DNA of 64,000 nt from Pegoplata infirma. Its lineage: Eukaryota; Arthropoda; Insecta; Diptera; Anthomyiidae. Position 1 is the first letter of the stretch. Each line of letters starts with the position of its first letter. The notes beneath the pieces are model-generated. The model was not told the origin of the DNA. It ran no database searches and saw only the letters and a program-made list of their open reading frames with translations. Positions 1-10,725 of this stretch are shown in pieces. The translations under genes were made by a program, and so were the position numbers. The DNA lies in contig OY992536.1 in NCBI GenBank assembly GCA_963921195.1, positions 107,348,778 through 107,412,777 of the forward strand, in the 5' to 3' direction.

Positions 1-58
1 TTTAAACGTCCTCCCGATATTTACTTAAATCTGCCTATTGGTACAATATAAAGGGCAG

Positions 59-230
59 TTTACACGTTAACTACCCTTGACCACCCTTATCTACAATTTC
101 CCAGTATTGGTGATACGGTTTGCCGGGTTTAAATAATTTTGTATGAAAAATTATTTGAATTTGACAATTGCTATCCTCCAATACTGGGAAATAGTAGATA
201 AGGGTAGTCAAGGGTAGTTAACGTGTAAAT
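59..230. repeat. Inverted repeat / fold-back, about 52-bp arms
   Basis: The arms at 59-110 and 178-230 are reverse complements with about two mismatches (TTTACACGTTAACTACCC on the left). The 67-bp loop holds a second small inverted repeat built on AAATAATTTT/AAAATTATTT. This is the form of a small fold-back MITE. No target duplication is obvious, so the family is unassigned. Confidence 0.75.
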
Positions 231-399
231 CAAGCTTAAGCCTATTTCTCTCAAATTTGGTTTGCACGTATTTTTACACCAATTTCAGATCTGGCCAAAC
301 ATGGATCCAATCACAAAGAAATGATAGCAAAGTTAAGTCGACACCGTAAATCAATCAAACCTATAAACTAGTTAAATTCCATGAAAAAAACATAATCTG

Positions 400-505
400 A
401 GAAATATTTAAAATTGTACCAAATGAGTCATTGGTGTACCATTGTACTTTTGTGCTTCGAATTGTACCAAAAATGGTACAATTGTACCAACTTTTGCAAC
501 CCTGT
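400..505. mobile_element. hAT-like terminus (fragment)
   Basis: The stretch is rich in GTACCAAT/ATTGTACC words and finishes in TTTTGCAACCCTG near 505, whose reverse complement CAGGGTTGCAAAA is a common hAT-type terminal sequence. No partner end was found, so this is a fragment call. The rest of 231-640 shows no gene. Confidence 0.35.
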
Positions 506-649
506 AAGAGACAGTACAATTTTCTCTTCTAATTCTCAATGAATGACGAGTTGCATATGTATTAATATTTTTGTTCGCGTTTTGCTCTCAAAAAGTTGAC
601 ATTATTGCTGATAAGCTAAAATACAGCCAATAATTCAAAAGTTTAGAAG

Positions 650-784
650 CAATAAAAAAAAATTATGGGGAAAGTCCAAAAAGTAGGACAACCCCGGACA
701 CTTTCTAAAAAAGAAGTAGGACTGCCCCGGACGCCCTAAAAAAGAGGACGGTGTCCGGGGAAAAGAGGACGGATGGCAACCCTA
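650..784. mobile_element. hAT-like terminus with CCCCGGAC/GTCCGGGG repeats
   Basis: AGTAGGACTGCCCCGGAC and its inverted forms recur, ending in GGACGGATGGCAACCCTA. The reverse complement TAGGGTTGCCATCCGTCC is typical of hAT-type ends. GC-rich words stand out in an AT-rich setting. No opposite end was seen. Confidence 0.4.
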
Positions 785-975
785 GGTATACCAAAGCGCT
801 TGAAATATGTTAGTTCAATATGTAGCATTCAAAAGCTTATTAAATAAAAAATACATAATAAATATAACTTTAAAGTATTTTTTTAATTAATTTAGTTGTT
901 GTAGAATGAGTAGATGAAAAAATAAATTAAAAAAAAAAAACACAAAAAAAATTTCTTAACAACAGAATTGTGGTG

Positions 976-2602
976 CTCTCAAAAAAAAAAGTTTGTAAAA
1001 TTACAAGTAAAAGGTCTTGTAATTCTATTTTACTAATATTTTTGTCTTTTTACAAAAATTGTTGTATATTTAATAAAACGAAAACTTCAGTTTGCTTTGT
1101 AATTTTATTATTAATGTTGGTAAATTTATTTTACAATTTTTTTAGGTGAATTTACAAAAAAGTAAATTATTTTACAAATTAAAAAAATATTACAAGGTGT
1201 TAGTTTTTTTACACAAGAAAACAGTTATTGTACAACAAAATTTTACTTGATGTTATTTAGTCTTTCTACCAAAAAAATGTGTTATTACAAACATTTTTTT
1301 TAAGATCGTTTACAAGGTTTTCAGTTTAAAATGTATGTTTTGAAAAGTACAAAATTCCAATGTAATTTTACAAAACTTATTTTATTACTAGAATTAAGTT
1401 GTTTTACAAAAAAAAAAATTATTATTCAACAATAGGACACGCAAAAATTTTCTAAGTTCAGATTTTTTTTTGCGTTTTGGAGTAAAAATTCAATTTTTTA
1501 TAAATAAAAAATATTATGCAAAAATTTTTGGAAATTTTTTGAGTTCCGGGCACAAAAATTGTTTAACTATTTTTTCAGTATTTTTTTTTTTAAATTTGGC
1601 ACCTAAAATATCAATAAAAAGCTGCCAATTATGAAAAATTTAATTTTTCTTATTTTAACAGTTACTTAAAAATCCAATCTACGATATCCAAAAAGAAATA
1701 TCCAAAAAGAAAATTTTTTAAAAATACTTGTGAAAATAATTCAAAATTCAAAAAAAAATTGTTATTTTTTTACTAATTTTTCCTGAAAATATAAGAAATT
1801 TCTTGTGTAGCCTCCTTCGCAATTCTCATATGATCTACTTAAGAAAAACGAAATGTCGAAAAAAATAAAAAACTGCAGTGTTATACATAAAAAAGTTTGT
1901 TAAAAGTGTTCAAGTGAAAAAAAAAATCATTTCAGGTTGTTGTGCTACTCCAGCTGCCGAAGAAGGAAAAATAAGATGCAGCAATGGAAAAAAATCTTTA
2001 AATTTACAAAATAAATATGTAAATAAACCAAATGTTTTGTAAATTTACAAAACAAATATGAAAATTTGAAAAACAAAATTGTATACTTACGAAAAAAGTT
2101 GTAATTTTACAAAAATGAAGTAGAAAATACGAAAACAATATTGTAAATTTACAAATTATTTGGTTAAACTACTGTTTTTACGGCAAAAAAATAAGAAAAA
2201 ATGGTACATTTACAACAAAAATTGTAAATTTACCACTTTTTATTGTAAATATACAAGTTTTTTTGCATAAAAAACAGTAGTTTAACCAAACAATTTGTAA
2301 ATTTACAATTTTGTTGTCTGATTTTCTGCTTTATTTTGTAAATTTACAACTTTTTTTTGTAAGTTTACAACGTGTTTTGTAAATTTTAATTTTTTTTTTT
2401 GTAAATTTACAATTTTTAAATGTTCACCTCGAAGTTAATATTTTACAAAAATAAATTGTAAATTTACATTTTCTTTTGTTAAATCAATTTACAAATTATC
2501 CCCGTAACATTACGGGGATTCTTGCTAGTACATATTTTACAAAACCTGCACCGTAAAATCACGGGGATTTTATGTCATTTTACAAACTTTTTTTTTTGAG
2601 TG
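976..2602 (+). mobile_element. TA-flanked GTAAATTTAC-rich element, copy A
   Basis: This non-autonomous element of about 1.6 kb starts at a degraded CTCTCAAAAAAAA end and finishes at TTTTTTTGAGTG followed by TA. The interior is packed with TTGTAAATTTACAA-like near-palindromes. Near the right end lie two GC-bearing hairpins, CCCCGTAACATTACGGGG (2500-2517) and an imperfect CCGTAAAATCACGGGG. Copies B, C and D share the same order of motifs. No transposase is present. A TA target with short inverted ends suggests mobilisation by a Tc1/mariner-type transposase; this is inference. Confidence 0.8.
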
Positions 2603-2603
2603 T

Positions 2604-2769
2604 ATATAAATAGATATAAATATGTATGTTATCATATTAAAAAATAAGTAAAAATGCAATGCTATATATAAACTTGTATGTCCATATCAAAGTTCATGCA
2701 TAACCATATATAAATATAAATAATTATATAATAGCATATATGATTATATCAGATCTTTTTTACTCGGGA
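2604..2769. mobile_element. Fragment of CCCGAGT-ended element
   Basis: AT-rich sequence with ATATATGATTATAT words ends in TTTTTTACTCGGG, the same terminus as the complete elements at 3721-4409 and 16593-17900. The left end is lost or interrupted at copy A. Confidence 0.45.
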
Positions 2770-2957
2770 TATTATTTCAAAAACCATTGTTTTTAATTAA
2801 ATTGTAGAAAAATGATTAATAACAACTCTTCGAATTGCCTAAAAATATCATCCCTTTTTGATCTTCTAAAAAATGTCATTATGCAGACAGCAAAGTTTTC
2901 AATATTCGCCCTCGATATAATTATATGCAATCAGATATAGATATAAATAGATCAGGT

Positions 2958-3718
2958 AAGATCTAATCCATTTTAACACGGGAACAAAAAATTTTCCATG
3001 GAAATTTCTATAGTTACGAAACAAAAAATTTTTTATAGAAAATTCCATAGTTAACGATACCAAATTTTTTTTTTTTAGAAAATTCTATAGTTATCGATAA
3101 CAAAAAAAAAACAAGAAAATTCTATAGTTATCGATAGCAAAAAATGTTCTATTGAAAATTCTATAGTTATTGATGACAAAAAATTTTCTATAGAAAATTC
3201 AATAGTTATCGATAAAAAAAATTATCTATTGAAAATTCTGTCGTTATCGATAACAACAAATATTTTCACTATCGATAACTATAGAACATTTTTTGTTTTA
3301 GATAACTATAAAATTTTCTATAGAAAAATTTTTGTTATCGATAACTATAGAATTTTCTATAGAAAATTTTTTGTTATCGATAACTATAGAATTTTATATA
3401 GAAAGTTTTTTGATATCGATAACTATATAATTTTCTATTGAAAATTTAATAGTTATCGATAAAAAAATTTGTCTATAGAAAATTCTTCCGTTATCGATAA
3501 CAACAAAATTTATATAGAAAATTCTATAGTTATCGATATCAAAAAAATTTCTTTATAAAATTCTATAGTTATCGATAACAAAATTTTTCTAAAGAATATT
3601 TTATAGTTATCTAAAACAAAAAATGTTCTATAGTTATCGATTGTGAAAAATTTTCTATAGAAAATTCTATAGTTATCAATAACAATAAAGTTTGCATAGA
3701 AAATTCTGCAGTTATCGA
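2958..3718. repeat. Minisatellite built on CTATAGTTATCGATA
   Basis: A degenerate tandem array with units of about 55-60 bp containing AAAATTCTATAGTTATCGATAAC followed by an A-rich run; part of the array runs in the opposite orientation. It is interrupted by the element at 3721-4409 and resumes at 4412-4612. Short open frames such as 3229-3441 and 3510-3770 merely translate the repeat. Confidence 0.8.
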
Positions 3719-3720
3719 TA

Positions 3721-4409
3721 CCCGAGTAAAATTTTTTATATGATACAATATATAATGATATGTAACACAATATATATTTATACGCAATTTGATCCGAATA
3801 ATGGTGGATCTTTTTGCATTAAAAAAGATCAACTTGTATAAAATATGATTTGATTTCATCCGAGTTTTGACCAGACATTGCCATATATTAGTGGATCCAA
3901 TTAGATCTAATTGCATAAAAACATGTAAAATCCTGGTGTTTTTTGGTTTGGGTTGAGACACACCACAGGTCAACGATACATTCACCAAACATATAATTTT
4001 CTTAAACAAAAAAATGTTCGGGCACGCTTCGAACCAGATAGGTGATATACATAACCCTAACAAGGAAATGTTTAGGAACATTCTAAAAAGTTTCTCATAC
4101 TTTGCCTTAAAAACTTAAAAAATTGTTGGTTAAATGGAAACATATAGTGTTATATATGGAACAGAATAGGATACATATAATTTTATATTAAATTATACAG
4201 AAAAACAAATTTTGTATTGACCCTCATATAATTTTATATAATTATATCAACCGTGCTCCTTTTAATCCGAATCAGGATTCAATTATATATAACTAAATAT
4301 GACTGCATTTAACAAATTTTGAAAATATGTCACGCGATATATAATCATATATGATTTATTATGTTTGCATCAAGTTATATATTGTTATATATGTTTATTT
4401 TTACTCGGG
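3721..4409. mobile_element. CCCGAGT-ended element, complete, with TA duplication
   Basis: The ends CCCGAGTAAAA and TTTTACTCGGG are inverted repeats, flanked by TA at 3719-3720 and 4410-4411. It interrupts the minisatellite, which gives an unambiguous boundary. It is 689 bp long; the copy at 16593-17900, in the opposite orientation, reduces to about 680 bp after removing its nested insert. A conserved open stretch (3611-4081, minus) appears in both copies but matches no family I recognise, so I treat it as non-coding. Confidence 0.8.
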
Positions 4410-4411
4410 TA

Positions 4412-4612
4412 GCAACAAATGTTCTATACAAAATTCTATAGTTATCGATAGCAAAAATGTCCATCGAAAGTCTATAGTTATCGAAATCAAAAAATGTTCT
4501 ATAGAAAATTTAATGGTTGTCGATAACGAAAAATGTTCTGTAGTAAATTCTATAGTTATCGATAACAAAACATGTTCAAAAGAAAACTCTAAAGTTGTCG
4601 AAATATCGATGT
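4412..4612. repeat. Minisatellite, second part
   Basis: This continues the CTATAGTTATCGATA array after the inserted element, with units again about 55 bp. It lies just downstream (minus-strand sense) of the second exon of the SVWC gene, where a third exon would be expected. Confidence 0.7.
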
Positions 4613-4749
4613 CACAATTTTTTTTTTTAGTTTTACGCGACGGGGGAACTGGAAAATTATGTTTTTTATAATCATTTCACAAAAATGGACTTGGAAATAT
4701 TTCAACTTTTTTTTCTTCTAAAACATATTTAAAACAACTCTAAATTTAC

Positions 4750-5607
4750 CCAGAAACTGTAGCTTTACTGTCTTCGTGACAAGAAACGTTTGCACATTGT
4801 TTTGGATGTTTACCATCAGCACCGGCTGATAAAACTAAACCTTCGATGACACATTTTCCAGGATGTTCTAAAATTATTTGGAGAAAAACGTAATTAACAT
4901 TTAAAATCCTACTGAAGATGACACTAACTGGGGTGTTTGAAACCAGTATAGGAAATACCAGAAATGTCTATAATTTTTAGAAATTCAATTTTTCTTCTGC
5001 ATTTTTTCAACTTGAACCCTTATAACAAATATAATTAGAGCCCGTGCACGATCTGTACTTACAGAAAAAATCAAATAAAATTACTGACAAAATATGTCGC
5101 CATTGGGCACGTCTCCGAAACAGAAAAAGCAAATTCCTTCATTTGTTTCTGCAATTCCAGATCATGTTGGTAACCCTTGCAAAATAATGTAAGAGACAAA
5201 AAAGTTGAAAGAAAGTATGAAGTGAGGTTGAGATTGCTAGAAATAGAATTGTAGTGTTGAAAACTGTCAAAATTTATTCTGTAGAAACTATAAATATTCA
5301 CATATGTATATAAAAAACAGTTTTCATTAACAAGACAAACCGACATTTAAAATCCTACTGATGATGACACTAACTGGGGTGTTTGAAACCGGTATAGGAA
5401 ATACCAGAAATGTCTATAATTTTTAGAAATTCAATTTTTCTTCTGCATTTTTTCAACTTGAACCCTTGTAATTAAAAAAAGCTTTTTAATTATTTTATTT
5501 AATCAAAAGCAATTCTTACTATCATCCTTAAAAACTCCCCGATATTGACTGGCCAAACATATTGAAATGATGACACAGAATAAGGCTGCTAAAAGTGTGA
5601 ATTTCAT
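4750..5607 (-). CDS. SVWC (Vago-like) secreted protein, exons 1-2 only
   Basis: Exon 1 (5607-5520, 88 nt) encodes a signal peptide beginning MKFTLLAALFCVII, then GVFKDD. Exon 2 (4867-4750, 118 nt) reads KHPGKCVIEG...QCANVSCHED...TVSG. Donor and acceptor are GT and AG, and both introns fall in the same phase as in the gene at 15158-15763, whose exons 1 and 2 have identical lengths. Single-domain VWC proteins are small secreted Cys-rich proteins of arthropods, including the antiviral cytokine-like Vago; that role is family knowledge and is not shown here. The expected third exon with the paired cysteines is not found downstream. It may lie beyond the left edge, across a transposon-filled intron, or be lost, making this a pseudogene. 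Confidence 0.7.
4897..5467. repeat. 125-bp direct repeat inside SVWC intron 1
   Basis: Positions 4897-5021 and 5343-5467 are nearly identical (CCTACTGA(A/T)GATGACACTA), offset by 446 bp. The 320 bp between them holds no recognisable gene. This could be a local tandem duplication, or an insertion with short direct terminal repeats. Confidence 0.75.
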
Positions 5608-5663
5608 TTTGATTATTCAAGAAACTCAAAGAAACTATGTATGGTGACAGTAACGTTCAAGGC

Positions 5664-5670
5664 ATTTATA
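5664..5670 (-). promoter_or_regulatory. Candidate TATA box of SVWC gene 1
   Basis: On the minus strand TATAAAT lies about 57 bp upstream of the start codon at 5607, which leaves room for a TSS about 30 bp downstream. The boundary of the fold-back at 5675-7130 sits only a few bases further upstream. Confidence 0.45.
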
Positions 5671-5674
5671 CATA

Positions 5675-7130
5675 TGTACATTAAGGGTGTTCTTAACAGT
5701 AAGGGAAAAATTTAAAATGTTTTAATTGCTTGGCACTGGGTAAATTATTGTTCCTTTATACTAAAAACTTAAAAAAAAAAAAATTTGGGGTTAATCCGAT
5801 AATTTTAAGTGGACGCGGAAACGAACTGAAATTTGAATAACAGATTACAAGGAGAAAAAATGACTTTTTACTTATTTTCTCATTTTTTTTCGATTTTTAA
5901 AGTTAAGTTTGAATTCAAATGGTTAAAGAATTGTGATGTGGAGTACAAAACCTTCGTAATAAAGCAATAAAAACTAAAATCGGTTAAAAATCAGCCAAGT
6001 TATTACAACTGCCCCAGGCAACTAGCGTGTGGCAGACCACTTGATCAAAGTTTTCGAGTTAAATTTTTGAAATTGATTGAAATTATCTACTATAGCAACA
6101 TTTTTTTATTCTTTACTTGCCAATGTGCTAAGGTGATAGGTATTTTTCATATTGTGTTATGCTAACTTGTTTTTAATTAATGGTAAAAAGGTCTAAATTT
6201 TTCAACCCTGTTTTCAAATCTCCAATTTTAAATTTTATTTTTTTTTGGCAAATAAAATTTAAAAAATCGACCATTGGATCATAATATTTTGTTAAGCACA
6301 TATAAGGGAATAAAAATTACGAAAATTGTAGATATTCCTTTTTTTATTCGGCTAGTTTAGCGATTTTATTTCGGCGGATTTCGAGATAATAGTGTTTTTG
6401 GAAACTTTCTTAGCTTTAAGTAAATTTTTTATTTTTTTTTTTAACAAACTTCATATGTTTTCTACCGAATTACTACAGAATAACATAGAATACTTCAATT
6501 CGACAAAATGAAAAATTGACCCAGTTAAAGGTCAAAGGTCAAATTTGAGAACAATTTGAATTTTTAAAGATTAACAATTTTTTTGAGCGGATATTTATGA
6601 AACTCCTTGATGTTATTTTAATATGACTAAACATAAATGGTTTATTATAAAAATTCGGAAAATTAACCCATAAGTGCTATTGGGGTCTATATTTTTTTTT
6701 TATTTAATGGAGAAAATATATGTATATTATTTCATAGGGTCATAAAGATCCCAACAGCACTTAAGGGTTAATGTTCTGAATTTTTATAATAAGCCATTAA
6801 TTTGTAAACGTTATTAAAATAACATTTAGGAGTTTCATTAATATCCGCTCGAAAAATCTGTAAATCTTTAAAAATTGAAATTCTTATAAAATTTTACCTT
6901 TGAATTCAAACTTAACTTTAAATATCGAAAAAAAATGAGAAAATGAGTAAAAAGTAATTTTTCCCCTTGTAATCCGTTATTCAAACTTTAGGTCGTTTCC
7001 GCGTCCACTTAAAGTTATCGGATTAATTCCAAATTTTTTATTATTAAGTTTTTAGTTAAAAGGAACAAAATTCTGCCCAGTGCAACACAAAAATCCGAAA
7101 TAAAAAAATAAGAACACCCTTAATGTGCAT
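5675..7130. mobile_element. Large fold-back element
   Basis: The outer arms match as reverse complements, ACATTAAGGGTGTTCTTA at 5678-5695 against its complement near 7107-7128. The match continues inward through AAGTGGACGCGGAAACGA (5809) versus CGTTTCCGCGTCCACTT (6996). A second inner palindrome is centred near 6710. The stretch GTGATGTGGAGTA...AAATCGGTTAAAAATCAGCC (5935-6000) recurs at 20510-20660 and 26690-26830, so three fold-backs share a module. No coding capacity is seen. Confidence 0.75.
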
Positions 7131-7318
7131 ATATTGTTAAGAAATTTTAAGACGCTTAGTAATAAGAAAACATGTTCGGTAGAGATATTTTGTTATAATT
7201 TGCTTAATTACTGGTATATTCCCAGTCAGAAATTGCCAACCGTACCAAAAATATTGTACTGGCAGAGCTTTGCGGTTTGATTTTAAATTAAGGTTTATTA
7301 TTTGATCCTTGTTAAAAA

Positions 7319-7640
7319 AAGAGAAGTAAGAAAATTATAGTCAGTCAAGACCGACCATAAATATCCTACACCAGTGTTTTCGGGAAAATGGGTCCCAACT
7401 TCAAACTTTGATCCGATTGGATCTATTTCTCATAGTATGCTGGTTTCTGTTGCTAATAAACCAATTTAATTAAATATCGGAAGAAATTTGTATATGGAGA
7501 CTAATGGTAAAGGTATTGACGATTGTACAATCGTCAATCTTACCCACACACCATCAATATACCGTCAATATAATTGCATAGTGTGCATAAGATTGCGTCG
7601 CACATAGGGGCAGCTATATGGGGCTTCTTGGCAACAATTC
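7319..7640 (+). repeat. GTAAGAAAATTATAGTC dipteran interspersed repeat, 5' part
   Basis: GTAAGAAAATTATAGTC, then GACCGACCATA and CCTACACCAGTGTTTTCGG, match the start of the fuller copy at 11791-12906. The copy breaks off near 7640 at CGCACATAGGGGCA, whose inverted form CCCCTATGTGCG appears at 9774; the matching 3' part follows there. Confidence 0.6.
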
Positions 7641-7692
7641 ATTTTTTAAAAAAGCGATTTTGCTAACATTGTTATTTTATATCAAAAGCCTA

Positions 7693-8408
7693 CACAGAAA
7701 ATAATATCGTATATTTTATTTTAATTAAAATTTTAATTGTTTTTTAATTTAATATTAATTAAACTTTTAATTAATATAATTAATTGTTTAATTAAATTTT
7801 TAACTTTATTTTAATTAATATTTTAATTGTTTTCAAATTTAATATTAATTAAGTATTTAATTTATATAATTAAATGTTTAATTAAATTTCTAGCTTTACT
7901 TATTTTTTTGTTGTTTTGTTTTCCGTGTGTGTGCGAGTGTGTGTTTTTCTCTTGCATTGTATTACATACAAAAAAAAAAAACATAAGTATAAAAAGTTTG
8001 TTGAAAGTTTTTTTTATTTTTCACATAGGTTTTTGAATTCTCAGTTTGTTTATAGTTTTATGTGTATGTATATGAAAGGTTTATAATCAACTTTATAAAA
8101 TCATCTCACTGACTATGTCTTTACGGCATAAATAAATTTGGTAAAGTTTGAAGAAATATTTTTTTTTAAACTATTTTGTTCAAATAGAATGTTTTTACAA
8201 ATTATTTTTTTTTTTTAATATAATATTTTTATAGAACGGATCTAATTTTTTAATTTATACAATTAAAATTTTAATTATTTTTTTTTTTTAAATTTTAATT
8301 AAATTTTTTAATTTATTTGCGCATTTTAGTGATTGGTCCGGATTTAATTAATTTTTTAATTAAATCTACGAGTTTTTTAATTAAAAAATTTTTTTATTTT
8401 TTTCTGTG
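7693..8408. mobile_element. TA-flanked element with CACAGAAAA ends, TTAATTAA-rich
   Basis: The ends CACAGAAAA and TTTTCTGTG are flanked by TA at 7691-7692 and 8409-8410. The interior consists largely of TTAATTAAAATTTTAATT words in both orientations. No coding potential is seen; an open frame at 7827-8036 is low complexity. The following 8411-8760 holds nothing recognisable. Confidence 0.75.
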
Positions 8409-8767
8409 TATACTTTTCTACGCTTGACTGCATTGTTACTTTTTTGATTTATCCATTTTCCGTTTCTTGGCACTGTGTTAAATTTAGTAAAAGTTCAAAA
8501 AAACAAAAAAAAATATTTTAAATAGTCTTAAGTTAAAAACTCAAAATGAAAGGTAAACAAATAAAAAATGTTGGAACTATACACATAAATTAAAAGGTAA
8601 TTTTAGCACAAATTATTTTCACTCATTCTGACCAAATTGCATTGAATATTAGAGAAGTTATAGCCGTTCTAAGAACATCCTTTTTATGACGATTTTTAAA
8701 ACATAAGTTTAAAGGTCAAAAAGTCAAGACTTATCCTACATTATCCTTAGATATTTTTATGCAGTGG

Positions 8768-8923
8768 CAGCGATGTATCCAGGAATTTCAAAAGGGGGGG
8801 CACAACTCCCAAAATTGTTTGCCATCGCCTATTTATGTTTAGTTTTAACTAGAAGTACTTGAAAAGTAATTGAAAAGGGGGGGGCACGTGCCCCCTGTGC
8901 CCACCCCCTGTATACGTCCATGT
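8768..8923. mobile_element. hAT-like MITE with G-run/C-run ends
   Basis: A 156-bp element with inverted ends (GATGTATCCAGG left, CCTGTATACGTCCATG right) and runs AAAAGGGGGGGCAC / GTGCCCCCTGTGCCCACCCCC. GCAGTGG occurs on both sides (8761-8767 and 8924-8930), consistent with a 7-8-bp hAT-type duplication. Confidence 0.6.
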
Positions 8924-8930
8924 GCAGTGG

Positions 8931-9768
8931 TAAGTGGTATAATTCTTTACTAGAATCTGTCACAGAAACTTGCACGAAAAGCGCCCGCTTTGTGAAAGTG
9001 CACTTTAAAAATATGACTTTTTTTTACTAATAAACCACATGCAGTCCAAACCAAAAATGCTAGACCCCTTAAACTTGGCACGAATATATCTATTGGTCAT
9101 AGGCTGATTAAGTTCCAAAATGGGCAAAATCGGACCAGGTGAAAAAAGCTTCCCCTTAAAGAATTAAAAAAAAAATATTGGGAAACACGATTTTTAGAGG
9201 GTTTTCTTACATTTGTTCAACACATCAAAAATTTTTATGACAAGAAGTTCCTTGACCTACCAAATAAATAAGTGGAGTAGCATATGCCATTTATATTATC
9301 CAGCCCACTCTTGGAGGCGTGGCTATGAAAATAATATATAAATTTGATAAAATTGTACTATTTTAGCATAGATATCATACTTAATCAATTTGTAAATACC
9401 TATTGCGAGGAAGAAGGTATCCCCAGACACCTCCATCAACGTCTCCATGACCGATTTTAATCCCAACTTCCAAAAATAAATTGATAATAGTTTTTTTTTC
9501 AAATTTTAAATTTATACTATATAACTTTTTTTAGCGGAACATTTGGTGTGGAATACTTATGTAATTCTAATACTTACTTATTTTAGCGATACAAAATTTT
9601 ATACTTCAAATTTTTTTTTTTTTCGTTTTTGCGCATTTTTTTGCAATTTTGCAAAGAAAGTCTTACATGTTTTTACATAAATTTAATCGAAAAGCTGCGC
9701 TCTTTAAAATGGTGGGCATATCGACTACAAAAATCCAGCGGTTTAATTGATGCCATAAAACATACCAT
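8931..9768. other. Unassigned AT-rich non-coding stretch
   Basis: No gene is seen. Around 9090-9150 the motif GGTCATAGGCTGATTAAG recurs in inverted form at 53935-53990, so at least this part is another dispersed repeat. Short overlapping open frames at 9629-9855 lie on both strands and look fortuitous. Confidence 0.5.
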
Positions 9769-9769
9769 T

Positions 9770-10236
9770 TTGCCCCTATGTGCGTCGTCTGTAGGTACCT
9801 TTAGTCCAGAAATGGTCCAATTATAATCAGATTTGATTAGATTACTAAAGTCCACGTTTAACTCCTACAATAAAAATTTAAACAAAAAATTTTCATTTTG
9901 AAAGATTTATGAAAAATCCAAAGGATGGTTTGTATGTGGACTTGTCCGATTTCTTTTAAATTTGGAATAATGATTTCTGAATACGAAAGGATACCTATTA
10001 AAATACGGTTGTTAGGGTCATTTGACCCATATTTAAGGATGATGTTTGTATGTGGGCTATTTCAAGACATGAACTGATTTCATCCAAATTCAATTGGCTT
10101 TGCCCTTCAGTTAAAAGAAGCGTAAGATTCAAACTTTAGACAAATCTTTTAAAAATTGCGACCTGTATCCTGCGCACATCAGCACAAAGTTATTATACCC
10201 TGTACCAGAGTGGTGTAGCGTATAAAAATATACAAA
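9770..10236 (+). repeat. Dipteran interspersed repeat, 3' part
   Basis: GGTCCAATTATAATCAGATT through TATACCCTGTACCAGAGTGG...GTATAAAAATA corresponds segment by segment to 12310-12906 (GGTCCGATGATAATCAGATT...). With 7319-7640 it forms one copy split by insertions. Confidence 0.6.
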
Positions 10237-10479
10237 TTTAGAGGTTGTTTTCAAATAATTTCTTTTTTGGACCATCACTTTTTACGACATTTAGCCATAA
10301 ATTTTTTTTTTTTTAATTCGAACTACTTCCCGGTCCTCTCCACGACTTAAATCCCGGTTTTGATCACATTCTGCTGAGGAGCAAAAACGGCTCAACTTAT
10401 TGTTAATTTTACCATTCGATTCTACGTTCTACGACATTATTTGCAAGCTACAGAAAAGTGAAAAAATCTATATTTTTTT

Positions 10480-10725
10480 TTGCCAACATCAGAAAAACAT
10501 ATTGGCCAAGCTTTATTTGGTGTTATCATTCTGGCTTTGGCATTGCACAGTATAACATAAAAATTAAATACTGGGAATGTACATTATTTTTTGTTTTGCC
10601 AACAGTGGGCCGACATTAGAAAAACATATTGGCCAAGGCGCTTTTTGATGTTATCATTTTGGCTTTGTATCTGTACAGTATTTTTTGTAAATCTGGTATT
10701 TTGCCAACGTTTGCAACACCTTTGC
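10480..10725 (+). repeat. Imperfect tandem duplication, about 120 bp
   Basis: AGAAAAACATATTGGCCAAG followed by TTATCATTCTGGCTTTG at 10491-10540 recurs as AGAAAAACATATTGGCCAAG plus TTATCATTTTGGCTTTG at 10618-10667. Both units include TTTTGCCAAC. 10237-10479 shows nothing recognisable. Confidence 0.6.

Noticed and set aside
3611..4081. 156-residue minus-strand frame, partly shared with 17644-17931 plus strand
   Set aside because: It is shared only because both lie in CCCGAGT elements; no known domain, and the second copy is broken by a hAT, so coding is unlikely.
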